A DNA stretch of 64,000 bases from contig NZ_JACNYL010000003.1 of NCBI RefSeq assembly GCF_014692525.1, positions 558,001 to 622,000 on the forward strand, written 5' to 3'. Positions within the stretch are counted from its first letter, which is position 1. The number at the start of each line of letters is the position of its first letter. Source of the stretch: Sphingobacterium chuzhouense. Lineage in GTDB: Bacteria; Bacteroidota; Bacteroidia; Sphingobacteriales; Sphingobacteriaceae. A program made the position numbers and the translations under genes. The notes beneath the pieces are model-generated. The model had not been told where the DNA came from, did no database searches, and saw only the letters and a list, made by a program, of their open reading frames with translations. This document shows positions 36,176-45,424 of this stretch, piece by piece.

Positions 36176-37849
36176 TTACTTACCAAGCAATATATCGACA
36201 ATATCAGGATAGCGAATGGTCATATTCTCGTTAACTACGCTATAACCCGCTCCTTTGTAATCAAAAGAAGTATAAGGAACGTTATGTTTATTCAATATAA
36301 ATACAACATCACGATACCAATTCGACCGGCTGGGTTCGGGAGTCGTATTCATAGTACCAAACTCACCTATAAACAACGGGGCGCTCAATCTTTTAGCCAT
36401 ATCAAAACTTTTTTGAAGGCTGGTCTCAAGCGTATTTCTATCATAAAACCGAGCTCCAGTAGATTGCCAATTAGCAGGTAATTCGCTTATCCATTCAGTT
36501 GGAACCAACTGTCCCGGATATTGTATTGGGATATCCTGTCTTCCCCCCGTCGTCGACTGTAATCCGTAGGCGGTTAATAAATATGGCCCATAGAAGTGAT
36601 CTGTTAATAGTATATGATGATTGGAAGGTATCGTAAGCTGTTCTTGTCTAAGAGATCCATTTGCTGTACATACGCCAACTACAATTGTCCGATCCGCTTC
36701 TCTTGCCCGAATGGCATTAATAGCTAATGCAGACACCCTATTCCAGTTTTCAGCATTCCCAGAAACAGGTTCATTAAGCAATTCATAAGCAACTAGAGAA
36801 TTTGGATAGTTTTTAAGCTCGTCCGAAAGATCCTCCCAAAGTTTCACAAATTTAGCGGGTTCATCCGGGTCGGTAAATAATGTATTTTCGGTATTGGTGA
36901 ACCGGTGATTGCGGGTAATATGCATATCGACCAATACGCGCATGTTATACTTTATAGACCAATTGATAGCATTGTGCAATAAATCAAAACCATATGCTCT
37001 GATTTTATTGCCGGTCTCGTCCCACAAATGAACCTCGTCAATACATAAACGGATATGGTCAAATCCTAAATCAGCTAATAAAGCTACATCTGCTTCTTTA
37101 AAAAACGCTTCCCGTTGCGGTCCATCATACTTCGGAGTTGATAACCAAGAAGCGATATTTACGCCTTTTGTAATATCAAAGTTGTTGATACTGGCTAAGT
37201 CTTCTACGGTATACACCCGCTCCGTACCATCTTGGGCCGTAACGGTATAGGATACACGTTCGTGAAAATTTTGCGGTTCATTGGGATTGGGCGATATTGT
37301 TGCCCCTCCAGATATAGTAATCTGCGGTACAATATTGGCAAGATCATGGTTACTCCGGTTGATTCCGATCATACGTACCGATTCGACAACCGTTCCGTTT
37401 AGTCCGATCGAGGGCAGTGCAAAACTTAAAATCTGCGCACGATTATTCTTTTTAATATCAGCAATGATATGAACATCTTCCTCTTTACCATCAGCATTTT
37501 TGATTTTGATCACAAATGGTGCTGTTAAATCCACTATTGTGGGAATCTCTGAAAGTACATTCACTTCTTCGTGGAATATGATATCTAATTGCATACGGGA
37601 TACATCAATTTCATCTTCCGACTCCTCTGGAAAATAATAAGGTAGATCAATTAAGATATCATTTGTTTTCAAACTTTCGTCTACGACCGTAAACTCCCGA
37701 TTAGAACCATCAATTTTTGCAACAAGACTGACTACAGGATCTACCCGATGGTAATAATTCGTAATCCCTTTATCCTCTTTACAAGAGGTAAGTGCTGTCA
37801 GTAAAAGAGCGATAATCAGTGCTGATATATATTTTAAATTGGCTATCAT
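36176..37849 (-). CDS. GH5-family glycoside hydrolase lipoprotein with N-terminal DUF5018-like domains
   Basis: The 557-residue protein has lipobox TALTSC. Residues about 25-220 form DUF5018-like beta domains (DILIDLPYYFPEESEDEIDVSRMQL; YTVTAQDGTERVYTVE). The GH5 barrel follows: NIASWLSTPKY (231-241), GFDHIRLCID, MRVLVDMH (303-310), VAYELLNEPV with the acid/base Glu360, HFYGPY, and PLFIGEFGT with the nucleophile Glu496. All key GH5 residues are present, so it should be an active endo- or exo-beta-glycanase (for example glucanase, mannanase or xylanase type). It overlaps the upstream gene by 4 bp and is the last gene of PUL C. Confidence 0.9.
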   Translation of the reverse strand: MIANLKYISALIIALLLTALTSCKEDKGITNYYHRVDPVVSLVAKIDGSNREFTVVDESLKTNDILIDLPYYFPEESEDEIDVSRMQLDIIFHEEVNVLSEIPTIVDLTAPFVIKIKNADGKEEDVHIIADIKKNNRAQILSFALPSIGLNGTVVESVRMIGINRSNHDLANIVPQITISGGATISPNPNEPQNFHERVSYTVTAQDGTERVYTVEDLASINNFDITKGVNIASWLSTPKYDGPQREAFFKEADVALLADLGFDHIRLCIDEVHLWDETGNKIRAYGFDLLHNAINWSIKYNMRVLVDMHITRNHRFTNTENTLFTDPDEPAKFVKLWEDLSDELKNYPNSLVAYELLNEPVSGNAENWNRVSALAINAIRAREADRTIVVGVCTANGSLRQEQLTIPSNHHILLTDHFYGPYLLTAYGLQSTTGGRQDIPIQYPGQLVPTEWISELPANWQSTGARFYDRNTLETSLQKSFDMAKRLSAPLFIGEFGTMNTTPEPSRSNWYRDVVFILNKHNVPYTSFDYKGAGYSVVNENMTIRYPDIVDILLGK

Positions 37850-38262
37850 GGCAAAATTTCTCCTATAATAATATGTTTGTCTATTGTTCCATCGTTGTTT
37901 ACCACCTCGATAATATTTTCCTTCGTTAAATCCATCACCGTGAGTTTAGGGTTAATGATTACATTCACCGGTAAGGTAGCGGTAATGCGCATCCTTGTAA
38001 TATCTATAGGTTGCATTGAATTTCGTGGATAATATTTGGGAAACTGTATACGGATAGTATCACCATAGGGTGGTTCCTGCGTCGATGTAAATTGTTCTGT
38101 TGAGATCGATTCATCCGCAAATTGTGCTGCAACGCCCGCAAGGCCGTAGCGTGGGGCAGATATGTTATCATCCGGCTTTTCACAGCTCCATAAGATAGTT
38201 GTCATCATTAAAAACAGTATGGATATTGTTTTTTTCATTTGCATAAATTGTTTCATCTTCAT
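37846..38262 (-). CDS. small DUF5018-like surface lipoprotein
   Basis: The product is about 138 residues from the ATG at 38262; upstream and downstream ATGs (38280, 38256, 38238) are also possible. Lipobox ILWSC is followed by EKPDD. The rest matches the first DUF5018-like domain of its neighbours: DTIRIQFPKYYPRNSMQPIDITRMRI, then TVMDLTKENIIEV. It looks like a free-standing copy of the N-terminal domain of the GH5 protein encoded next to it. The stop overlaps the GH5 start by 4 bp (ATGA). It probably binds glycan or serves as a surface assembly module. Confidence 0.75.
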   Translation of the reverse strand: MKMKQFMQMKKTISILFLMMTTILWSCEKPDDNISAPRYGLAGVAAQFADESISTEQFTSTQEPPYGDTIRIQFPKYYPRNSMQPIDITRMRITATLPVNVIINPKLTVMDLTKENIIEVVNNDGTIDKHIIIGEILP

Positions 38263-38273
38263 ATCGGTTTTAT

Positions 38274-39914
38274 TTACCATAAGCTGATTTGGCTTACAGC
38301 CGTATTATTTGCAATCTCCGCAATGGGAATCGGAAAGTTGTAAAACCTCTCCGGAAACTTACGGTTCTGTTTGTCTACGTCCACATATTCGTAGGTAAAC
38401 ACCTCTCCAGCCTTCGTTATCTTCAAACCATGGAAACGGACATCGTTCAATTCTTCATGCGCCACTCGCCACCTGCGCAAATCCCAGTAATGAAAACCTT
38501 CAAATGCAAGTTCTACTTTTCTCTCTTGTCGAATAGCATGAAATAGTTCATCGCCGGTGTTATCGTTGTATGGTAGGTCTACCCGATCTCTAATTGTTTT
38601 CAGCGCATTATTTGCCATATTCGTTTCCCCTAAATTGTAACAGGCTTCTGCAAGGTTAAGATATACTTCTGCTAATCTGATTTCGATCCAAGGCTGAGCA
38701 CTACGGGTTGTAGAAATATCGGAAATACTCTCGTCTAAATATTTTCGGAGGTAGTAGCCTGTGGTGGTTTTTCCAAAGGTATTGGGCTGGAAACCATAAT
38801 CCACATAACCATCTCGTCCACCTTCAAAACTTTCAATCTTTCTTCCTTTCCAGTCAGCGCCATTATATAATACGGATGCATGAAAACGAGGTTCCAATAG
38901 TTCATAGGGAGGGGTTTCTGTCGTCCTACCATGCCAAGCTGACCAGTCCGGCTTACCGCCAGTTGCCAATTCATATTCTTCGACCATTTCCTGTGTAGGA
39001 CTGGCGTCTCCTCCATTATTCGCCCAATCACCTCCGGGTGCAAATTTTCTGTCGAATGTATGTGTTGGTTGTGGCAATTGGTATCGAAATTCCAGAATGG
39101 ATTCTTTATTTCCTGAAAAATAAGATTGGAAAGCAGCCTGGTAGCTGCTATTCAATTCGTATATTTTCGCTCCGTTATCAGTTAAGTTAATTACTTCATT
39201 GGCTGCTTCCCGAACTTTTTCCCATCGCTCTGCTACGAGCATCGCACGTGACATCATCGCCAAAGCGGCTCCTTTTGTAATACGCCCCGTCTGGTCAGAA
39301 CTCCACTGCACGGGTAAATGTTCTATCGCAAACGCCAAATCCTGCTCCACAAAGTCCCAACATGCTGCTGTAGAACTTAAGGGTTTATTGTTAGATTCCG
39401 GTAGATCCTCATATAAAATAACGGTGTTTGTCCGCAACAACAATTGATAGTACAAAAAGGCTCTAAAAAAACGTGCCTGTGCTTCGTATCGATTCTTTAC
39501 GTCATCGGGATACTCGGCATATTGTCTGATACCGGCCATAAATTCATTAACCCGTCGTATACGTGTATACGATTCTGTCCATATTACTAATCCTTGCGAT
39601 TGGTCAGCTGTTACAAAAAATGGATTAAAAACAATTGTATTCGCATTTCCTCTTCCTGCAGAATATGAACCATATTTAAGCATACTGGTCATCCCTTCAG
39701 TGAGCAAACCGCTATTGAATTGTGATTCCCCAAAGTTCCCATAAGAAGGAAGATAGGTATACAAGGAATTCAGATATAAATCCGTTGACGTTTCATCTTC
39801 CCAAAACATGCGGTCGCTTAGGCGGTCACGCGGATCCGGATCTAGAAAATCACCACAACTTGTGAGGAAGGGAAGAACCAAGAATATATATATTAACTTT
39901 TTCATCATACTCAT
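38274..39914 (-). CDS. SusD/RagB-family lipoprotein (PUL C)
   Basis: The 546-residue protein has lipobox FLTSC (Cys20). Landmarks include RYEAQARFFRAFLYYQLLLRTN, GRITKGAALAMMSRAMLVAERW, IRLAEVYLNLAEACYNLG, RQERKVELAFEGFHYWDLRRWRVAHEELNDVRFHG and the end NFPIPIAEIANNTAVSQISLW. It is the partner of the STN-SusC encoded 2 bp upstream. The C-terminal wording is close to that of the SusD at 23974, so PULs C and E appear related. Confidence 0.95.
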   Translation of the reverse strand: MSMMKKLIYIFLVLPFLTSCGDFLDPDPRDRLSDRMFWEDETSTDLYLNSLYTYLPSYGNFGESQFNSGLLTEGMTSMLKYGSYSAGRGNANTIVFNPFFVTADQSQGLVIWTESYTRIRRVNEFMAGIRQYAEYPDDVKNRYEAQARFFRAFLYYQLLLRTNTVILYEDLPESNNKPLSSTAACWDFVEQDLAFAIEHLPVQWSSDQTGRITKGAALAMMSRAMLVAERWEKVREAANEVINLTDNGAKIYELNSSYQAAFQSYFSGNKESILEFRYQLPQPTHTFDRKFAPGGDWANNGGDASPTQEMVEEYELATGGKPDWSAWHGRTTETPPYELLEPRFHASVLYNGADWKGRKIESFEGGRDGYVDYGFQPNTFGKTTTGYYLRKYLDESISDISTTRSAQPWIEIRLAEVYLNLAEACYNLGETNMANNALKTIRDRVDLPYNDNTGDELFHAIRQERKVELAFEGFHYWDLRRWRVAHEELNDVRFHGLKITKAGEVFTYEYVDVDKQNRKFPERFYNFPIPIAEIANNTAVSQISLW

Positions 39915-39916
39915 GT

Positions 39917-42900
39917 TTAAAATTTCACATCTATTCCGAGAGAATAAACTCGCTGCTGTGGATAAAACCCGTTGGACACATCCGGTGCCTCCGGATCCAG
40001 ATATTTAAATTCGGTCCAGGTAAATAGATTTCCACCCGAAATATTCAATCGAAGGCTTTCCATACCTAATCGCTTGACGATATTTTTCGGCACATTATAA
40101 CCAATCTGCGCCGTTTTTATACGTAGATAACTTCCATCGACAATCCACATGGTGGACGCCCATTTATTATTTTGAACTTTTTCATCCGAAAGTCTAGGAT
40201 ATTTTGCGTTAGGATTATCGGGCGTCCACATGTTTTCGACCAGATAGCGCGGAGCACTTCCCTGTTGAAAAAACGGAGTAGTAAATTCGGTATTGTCATA
40301 ACCTATATCTGGATAGTATCCACTTAAGGCATATTCTGCTTTAGCAGCTCCTTGTATCATAACGGAAAAATCAAACCCTTTATAATCTGCAAATAATGTT
40401 AGTCCCGATATCAGCTGCGGCACGTTACTACCAGCAATCCACATTCGATCCTCATTATAGGTCAGTTTACCATCACCATTGACATCCAAATATTTAATAT
40501 CGCCGGCTCTGTTATCGCCAAATATACTAGGCCAGTTCTTTGCTTCTTCATCAGTCTGAAAGATTCCTAATGCAACCAAACCGTGCTTTTCACCTAAGCG
40601 ACGTCCATTTCTCTTCAAATGATCGGGTGTATTGGCACTTTCCCGAACACTTAGATAGCGATTTCTATAATAGCTGAGCGTAAACCGGGCACCATAATTA
40701 AACTCTCCCAAACTGTTCCGGTGGTTTAATCCTAATTCAAAACCACGGTTATCTGTTTTTCCGGTGTTCACAACAGAAGGAAAATATCCTCCCATGGAGG
40801 GCGCAAACGTACCGCCTTGCGTTTCCAGAATATTGTCCGTGACTTTATAAAAGGCATCGATTTCGATACCTAGCTTATTACCCCATAAACTAGCCTCCAA
40901 CCCAAGATTATAGATATTGACCGTTTCCCAGGATAGCCCCGGATTACTTAATGCATTCGTTAGATAGGCATTCCGCGGTATACCGCCAATCACGACACTG
41001 GGATCGTCGGCTACTAATTCCAACGTACTTAAGAACGCGTATGCGTTGACCCCTGTATCGTTTCCTAGTTTTCCAACCGAACCTCTCAACTTGAAATCAT
41101 TGAAATATGGAAAAGCATTTCGGAAAAACTCTTCTTCAGACAATCGCCATCCGAGGGATACTGCCGGAAAAAGGGCCCATCTTCTATTCCTCGCAAATTT
41201 ATACGAACCATCGTATCTTCCCGAGACTTCCAAAAGATATTTCCCATCGAAGTCATAATTTAAACGCCCGACAAAACCAGCACTAGGAACGATGTTGCTT
41301 ATTCCATCGAATGCTCCTTCACCTGGTGTCAATTCGTTGGCAAACTGCAGTTCCGGTAATTCCTTAAAATCTAATCCTTGTGTTGAAATAGAAAATTCAT
41401 TGGATATGGTCCTAAATTGTTCATACAACAGCAAACCAGACACATTGTGCCTGCCACCGAAGTTACGGTTATAATTCAAGGCTGCTTGCAGTGTCAATGT
41501 ACCCGACCGAGACATGTTTTCTGCTAGTTTTGATAATACACCTATAGAAGATTCCACAACTTGGTAGTCTAAACCGTTAGGACCTACAACACCTTGTGCT
41601 ATTTGATAAGGTGTCTGAAAAGCTTTCCCAAAAGTTCCGTTATAATCATAACTTCCCATCACATACGAAGAAAGTCCTTCGGTAACAAAAGGCATGTCAA
41701 GATCAAGCCGTAGATTACTTTGAAAGTTATCGGTAAAATTATGGCGAAATCCAGATTGATCTAATGCTGAAAGAGGGCTCACCACAGGTCCGTTTGTTCT
41801 GTTACCGGTTGGGTATCCGTCATATTCCTTTGGCAGATAAGGGTGCGCTCGCATCGCTTGCTGAAATAAGTTATTCCAAGCATTTTTCTCTGTGCTAAAT
41901 GTCGGTGCCACTTTCTTATTTTTTCTTCCACCGAGGCCTATCTGCACTTTCAGATTGTCTGTCGCTGTCACCTCAATATTACTCCTTATATTATATCTGT
42001 CGAAATTAATTCCCTTCACACTTCCGTCCTGATTAAAGTATCCGCCGTAAAAGTAATACCGAATCTTATCATTACGACCTTCTACGGAAATACCGCTATG
42101 AGAAGTCTGCCCGGTACGAAACAACTCATTTACCCAGTTGGTATTTCCCCATTTTCCTTCTGGATCTCCCTCAATTATCTTACGAATGTCAGCATTACTA
42201 AAGAGCGGCTCTCTGCCGTTTATCATTCTCGCCTTATTATACCAATACGCATATTCCGGACCATCCAAAAATTCGGGAAACATAGTGTTCTGACTGATTT
42301 GCTGGGAATGATTAAACCGTACCGTAGGTTTTGCCGATTGTCCCTTTTTCGTTGTCACGAGGATAACGCCAGCAGCAGCCTGTAAGCCATATACCGCTGC
42401 TGCAGAAGCGTCCTTCAAGACGGTAATCGTTTCGATCTCTTCCGGGTCAATCTGCGTAAAAGAACGGCGCACACCATCCACAATCATAACCGGGGTATTA
42501 GACGATGCGAAACTATCGTTTCCCCGAATTGTCAATGAAGATTGGTCCGCACCGGGTTCCCCACTATTTTGTCTAGAAATTAATCCCGGTAATTTACCCG
42601 TCATCATGTTGGTAATATTGCCGACAGGAGAACGCATAATCTCATCTGAATTAATCTGTGCAACCGACCCCGTAACCGATTCTCGCCGTTGTGTACCATA
42701 TCCCACAACCACAACTTCTTCTATATCCAAGTCTTCGGGTGTTAAGATTATGCGTTGTTCATTATAATTTTCTACAACCAATCGATGAGATGAATGGCCA
42801 ACTAAAGAGAAAACCAACTCGTCCTTGACAAGAACTTCAGGGATTTCAAAACGCCCATCGTCTTTACTAGCTGTAGAATATCCAGTTCTTGTATTCCTAA

Positions 42901-43354
42901 CCGTGACATTAGAAAGTGGTTCGCCGTTGCTATTTTGAATAATACCTTTTACGCTATGCGTTTGTGGTGCTTCAACGTTCCCTTGCTTTATAGATATTTT
43001 TTTCCGGGTAATTAAAACCGTTGATTCGTCAATCTCATAGACTAATGACTGCCCTGCTAAACAGGCATCCAAAACTTGTTCCAGCGAAGCATTTTTCAGA
43101 TTGACTGTGACAGGCTTCGCTTCTTTTAGAATGTTGTGGTTAAACAGAAAATCATATCCTGTTTTATCTTTAATTTCCACTAAGACATCTTGGATAGGTC
43201 GTTTAACGGCTTGAATAGAAAGCCGCTGAGCGAGTACCGAAGCATGAACATTCAGACATAAGAACATCATTAAGAGGAATGTAAGTTTCATAACACATAT
43301 TTTCAGTAAAAACCGCCTATTTATGTTGTACCGTTTTTTCGTTTCTGTATACAT
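39917..43354 (-). CDS. SusC-family TonB-dependent transducer/transporter with STN domain (PUL C)
   Basis: The 1145-residue protein has a signal region MKLTFLLMMFLCLNVHASVLAQ after a 21-residue lead. The STN domain follows (IQAVKRPIQDVLVEIKDKTGYDFLF, ASLEQVLDACLAGQSLVYEIDE). It continues with a CarboxypepD-like domain, EEVVVVGYGTQRRESVTGSV, a plug (NTPVMIVDGVRRSF; TVLKDASAAAVYGLQAAAGVILVTT) and a barrel ending VYSLGIDVKF. It should signal to the FecR at 45425. The ATG at 43354 coincides with the -7 box of the antisense RNA candidate; the ATG at 43291 is the alternative start. Confidence 0.95.
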   Translation of the reverse strand: MYTETKKRYNINRRFLLKICVMKLTFLLMMFLCLNVHASVLAQRLSIQAVKRPIQDVLVEIKDKTGYDFLFNHNILKEAKPVTVNLKNASLEQVLDACLAGQSLVYEIDESTVLITRKKISIKQGNVEAPQTHSVKGIIQNSNGEPLSNVTVRNTRTGYSTASKDDGRFEIPEVLVKDELVFSLVGHSSHRLVVENYNEQRIILTPEDLDIEEVVVVGYGTQRRESVTGSVAQINSDEIMRSPVGNITNMMTGKLPGLISRQNSGEPGADQSSLTIRGNDSFASSNTPVMIVDGVRRSFTQIDPEEIETITVLKDASAAAVYGLQAAAGVILVTTKKGQSAKPTVRFNHSQQISQNTMFPEFLDGPEYAYWYNKARMINGREPLFSNADIRKIIEGDPEGKWGNTNWVNELFRTGQTSHSGISVEGRNDKIRYYFYGGYFNQDGSVKGINFDRYNIRSNIEVTATDNLKVQIGLGGRKNKKVAPTFSTEKNAWNNLFQQAMRAHPYLPKEYDGYPTGNRTNGPVVSPLSALDQSGFRHNFTDNFQSNLRLDLDMPFVTEGLSSYVMGSYDYNGTFGKAFQTPYQIAQGVVGPNGLDYQVVESSIGVLSKLAENMSRSGTLTLQAALNYNRNFGGRHNVSGLLLYEQFRTISNEFSISTQGLDFKELPELQFANELTPGEGAFDGISNIVPSAGFVGRLNYDFDGKYLLEVSGRYDGSYKFARNRRWALFPAVSLGWRLSEEEFFRNAFPYFNDFKLRGSVGKLGNDTGVNAYAFLSTLELVADDPSVVIGGIPRNAYLTNALSNPGLSWETVNIYNLGLEASLWGNKLGIEIDAFYKVTDNILETQGGTFAPSMGGYFPSVVNTGKTDNRGFELGLNHRNSLGEFNYGARFTLSYYRNRYLSVRESANTPDHLKRNGRRLGEKHGLVALGIFQTDEEAKNWPSIFGDNRAGDIKYLDVNGDGKLTYNEDRMWIAGSNVPQLISGLTLFADYKGFDFSVMIQGAAKAEYALSGYYPDIGYDNTEFTTPFFQQGSAPRYLVENMWTPDNPNAKYPRLSDEKVQNNKWASTMWIVDGSYLRIKTAQIGYNVPKNIVKRLGMESLRLNISGGNLFTWTEFKYLDPEAPDVSNGFYPQQRVYSLGIDVKF

Positions 43355-43362
43355 TTGTTAAG

Positions 43363-43455
43363 ATCTTTTAATAAATTCATGTTGCATTGTTTTTTATTTT
43401 TAGCAGACTATGTGTAAGTCGGGAACAATAGCAGTTGTTCCCGACCTATTTTTTT
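43363..43455 (+). ncRNA. candidate antisense small RNA over the PUL C SusC leader
   Basis: Plus-strand box TACATTTG (43350-43357) matches TAnnTTTG. The predicted transcript contains ATTCATGTTGCATTG (43375-43389), shared exactly with the candidate at 45334. It ends in a perfect 11-bp stem (43418-43428 with 43435-43445, loop TAGCAG) followed by CTATTTTTTT. The T-run lies on the plus-strand side only, so this hairpin terminates plus-strand rather than minus-strand transcription. Length is about 90 nt. Confidence 0.6.
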
Positions 43456-43456
43456 C

Positions 43457-45214
43457 TTAGAAATTACGGAAAGCTAGACCTCGGGCTCCATATATTTTCT
43501 GACCAGTTGTCCAAGGAGTACCTAACCTTACATCATAAGCTTTCGCATGCGTTGCACTAATGTTCGTTGAGGTCCAGAACAAATTATGTGTATCCCGTAA
43601 CTTTATATTGCCACCATAATGCGCAATATATTGGCTAATAGCAGCTGCATCACCCTCCCGATTTGGCCGCACCGGCTCCCAGGCATCATGGAAATATTCG
43701 TAGTCTTGTAATGCACCTAAATACCAATCCGCATATCCACCATCACGCACACGTACTGCCCAGCGAGCAATAAAGTTAGGTGATGTTCCTATTCCTCCTA
43801 AAGCGGAAATAATAGCCGCTGTATTACTTGCGCCGTCTGTATCGCTATTGGCTGCAGTAACATTGACATTCCCATTAGGAAACCACGGAATATTAGCTTC
43901 TGGAGACTGTACATGCACTACTTTCCCTGTTACTCTGTAACTAGCGATACCAGATAATGGCAGTGTCTCATTAATATGTACAATAATCCCTCCTTGCCAA
44001 TAAGAAGTGAGTTTAGGTGGAACAATTGATAGATTTTGGTCGCCGATGGATAAATAGGTATTTGGTGCAAAGTAATAATCAAAGCTACCATCGGTCGTTG
44101 TAAAACGGGCTTTTCTGAGCTCGGAGAATCCCTCCGGCAGCATTAAGCGGAATGTATCTCCGGCGTAGACTGCTGTCACATCACGCTCGTTGGTCGAAGT
44201 AACGTTTTCCGTAAATGTGAATATAGCGCCAGATATATTGACACCGCTTGAGGCGTCTGTCAGTGTGACACTGGCATAGTTTACCAAGCCCACCTCTACC
44301 TTTACCGGTATTTTTCTTTCGAGGACACGGCCATATTGATCTATCGCCCGAATAAAGATAGCACCCTTTTCATCAAAATCAGGTTCTATACCTATTGGCG
44401 AAGTAATACTCAATATACCAGTTTTTGCTGCCGCATTCAGTTCATATTCCGCAGACCAAGCTTCTGGCAGGTCAAATTCAAGTTCTTTCACGCCTACCTG
44501 CCGAAAATCAACCGCAATAGTAAAGCCAGAAGCTATGGTTAGTGTATCTTCTTCTGCTCTATCAAATGTCAATGTAAAGGGACGATGACGCTCTATAACG
44601 TAGGATTTATTGGAGGTCTCATTTGTGAAGATGGTTGCATTACTGTCAATATCAAATGTAACGTCGGTAAATAAAGACTTACGTCCGATTGCTCTGAAAG
44701 GTTTACCGTCCGCATCAAATAGTTCTTCCTGCGAACCTTCCATATCGACTGTCCAGTTTCCGCCACTATTCACCGATAAATTCGGGATACTACCATTTTC
44801 TATCGCATAGTTACGTCTGGCGTTATCCTTCAAGAGTCTCACCGCGGAAGTACCGGTACCATTAATTACAGTCCAATAATGCTTATCATCAATAAAATGC
44901 GCTCCGATAAGTGGGCTGGGATAATTAGCTTGATCCAGTCTAACTATTGCAGACGCACCGCTCACAAAATATATGTGGATAAAATCTTCTAACGTTTCTA
45001 CCTTTTCAATAAGATCTTCGTTCTCTATGGCTGTTACAATTGCTCCGATAGCCGTAATATCTTCATTTGCCATTTCCACCCAAGCTTCTATATCTCCGGC
45101 CGGTGGAAGCACGTGGTTATCTTCAGTTTCTTTTTTACATTGACTGAATAGGAAAACAAGACCTATCCATGTCAATACAAAAAAACATCTTTTACTTCCT
45201 TGTTTCATTTTCAT
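43457..45214 (-). CDS. surface lipoprotein, DUF4988-like N-terminus and DUF1566-like C-terminus
   Basis: The 585-residue lipoprotein has lipobox LFSQC (then KKETED). The mature N-terminus is a helical segment (IEAWVEMANEDITAIGAIVTAIENEDLIEKVETL) like DUF4988. It is followed by beta domains (RPFTLTFDRAEEDTLTIASGFTIAVDF; KTGILSITSPIG). The C-terminus has DYEYFHDAWEPVRPNREGDAAAISQYIAHYGGN and FWTSTNIS, ending in GARGLAFRNF, as in DUF1566/fibrobacter-paralogous surface modules. It lies between FecR and SusC, an unusual position. It may be a surface glycan-binding protein. No catalytic motif is seen. Confidence 0.65.
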   Translation of the reverse strand: MKMKQGSKRCFFVLTWIGLVFLFSQCKKETEDNHVLPPAGDIEAWVEMANEDITAIGAIVTAIENEDLIEKVETLEDFIHIYFVSGASAIVRLDQANYPSPLIGAHFIDDKHYWTVINGTGTSAVRLLKDNARRNYAIENGSIPNLSVNSGGNWTVDMEGSQEELFDADGKPFRAIGRKSLFTDVTFDIDSNATIFTNETSNKSYVIERHRPFTLTFDRAEEDTLTIASGFTIAVDFRQVGVKELEFDLPEAWSAEYELNAAAKTGILSITSPIGIEPDFDEKGAIFIRAIDQYGRVLERKIPVKVEVGLVNYASVTLTDASSGVNISGAIFTFTENVTSTNERDVTAVYAGDTFRLMLPEGFSELRKARFTTTDGSFDYYFAPNTYLSIGDQNLSIVPPKLTSYWQGGIIVHINETLPLSGIASYRVTGKVVHVQSPEANIPWFPNGNVNVTAANSDTDGASNTAAIISALGGIGTSPNFIARWAVRVRDGGYADWYLGALQDYEYFHDAWEPVRPNREGDAAAISQYIAHYGGNIKLRDTHNLFWTSTNISATHAKAYDVRLGTPWTTGQKIYGARGLAFRNF

Positions 45215-45333
45215 TAGAATAAATTGTTTTTTTTAATGGCAATGAAGCTTGCATGAATTATTTATATCTCTTGTAAAAAAGATCATTCATGCAGGTTTCA
45301 ATTGATTAGTTTGTTATTTGTACATTTGTATGA

Positions 45334-45420
45334 ATCATTTTAGTAAATATTCATGTTGCATTGGATCTTACAATGATTTCTATAACCAAGAACGATAGCA
45401 GCGTTCTTGGTTTCTTGTTA
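45334..45420 (+). ncRNA. candidate antisense small RNA between FecR and the DUF4988-like gene
   Basis: Plus-strand box TACATTTG (45321-45328) is followed by a TTTAGTAAAT block, then ATTCATGTTGCATTG (45349-45363). An 11-bp stem (45384-45394 with 45402-45412, loop ATAGCAG) and a T-rich tail (TTTCTTGTTAACTTTTATT) end the element. Over its whole length it parallels the element at 43350-43455, so the two are duplicates. It lies antisense to the leader of the gene starting at 45214. Confidence 0.55.
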
Positions 45421-45424
45421 ACTT

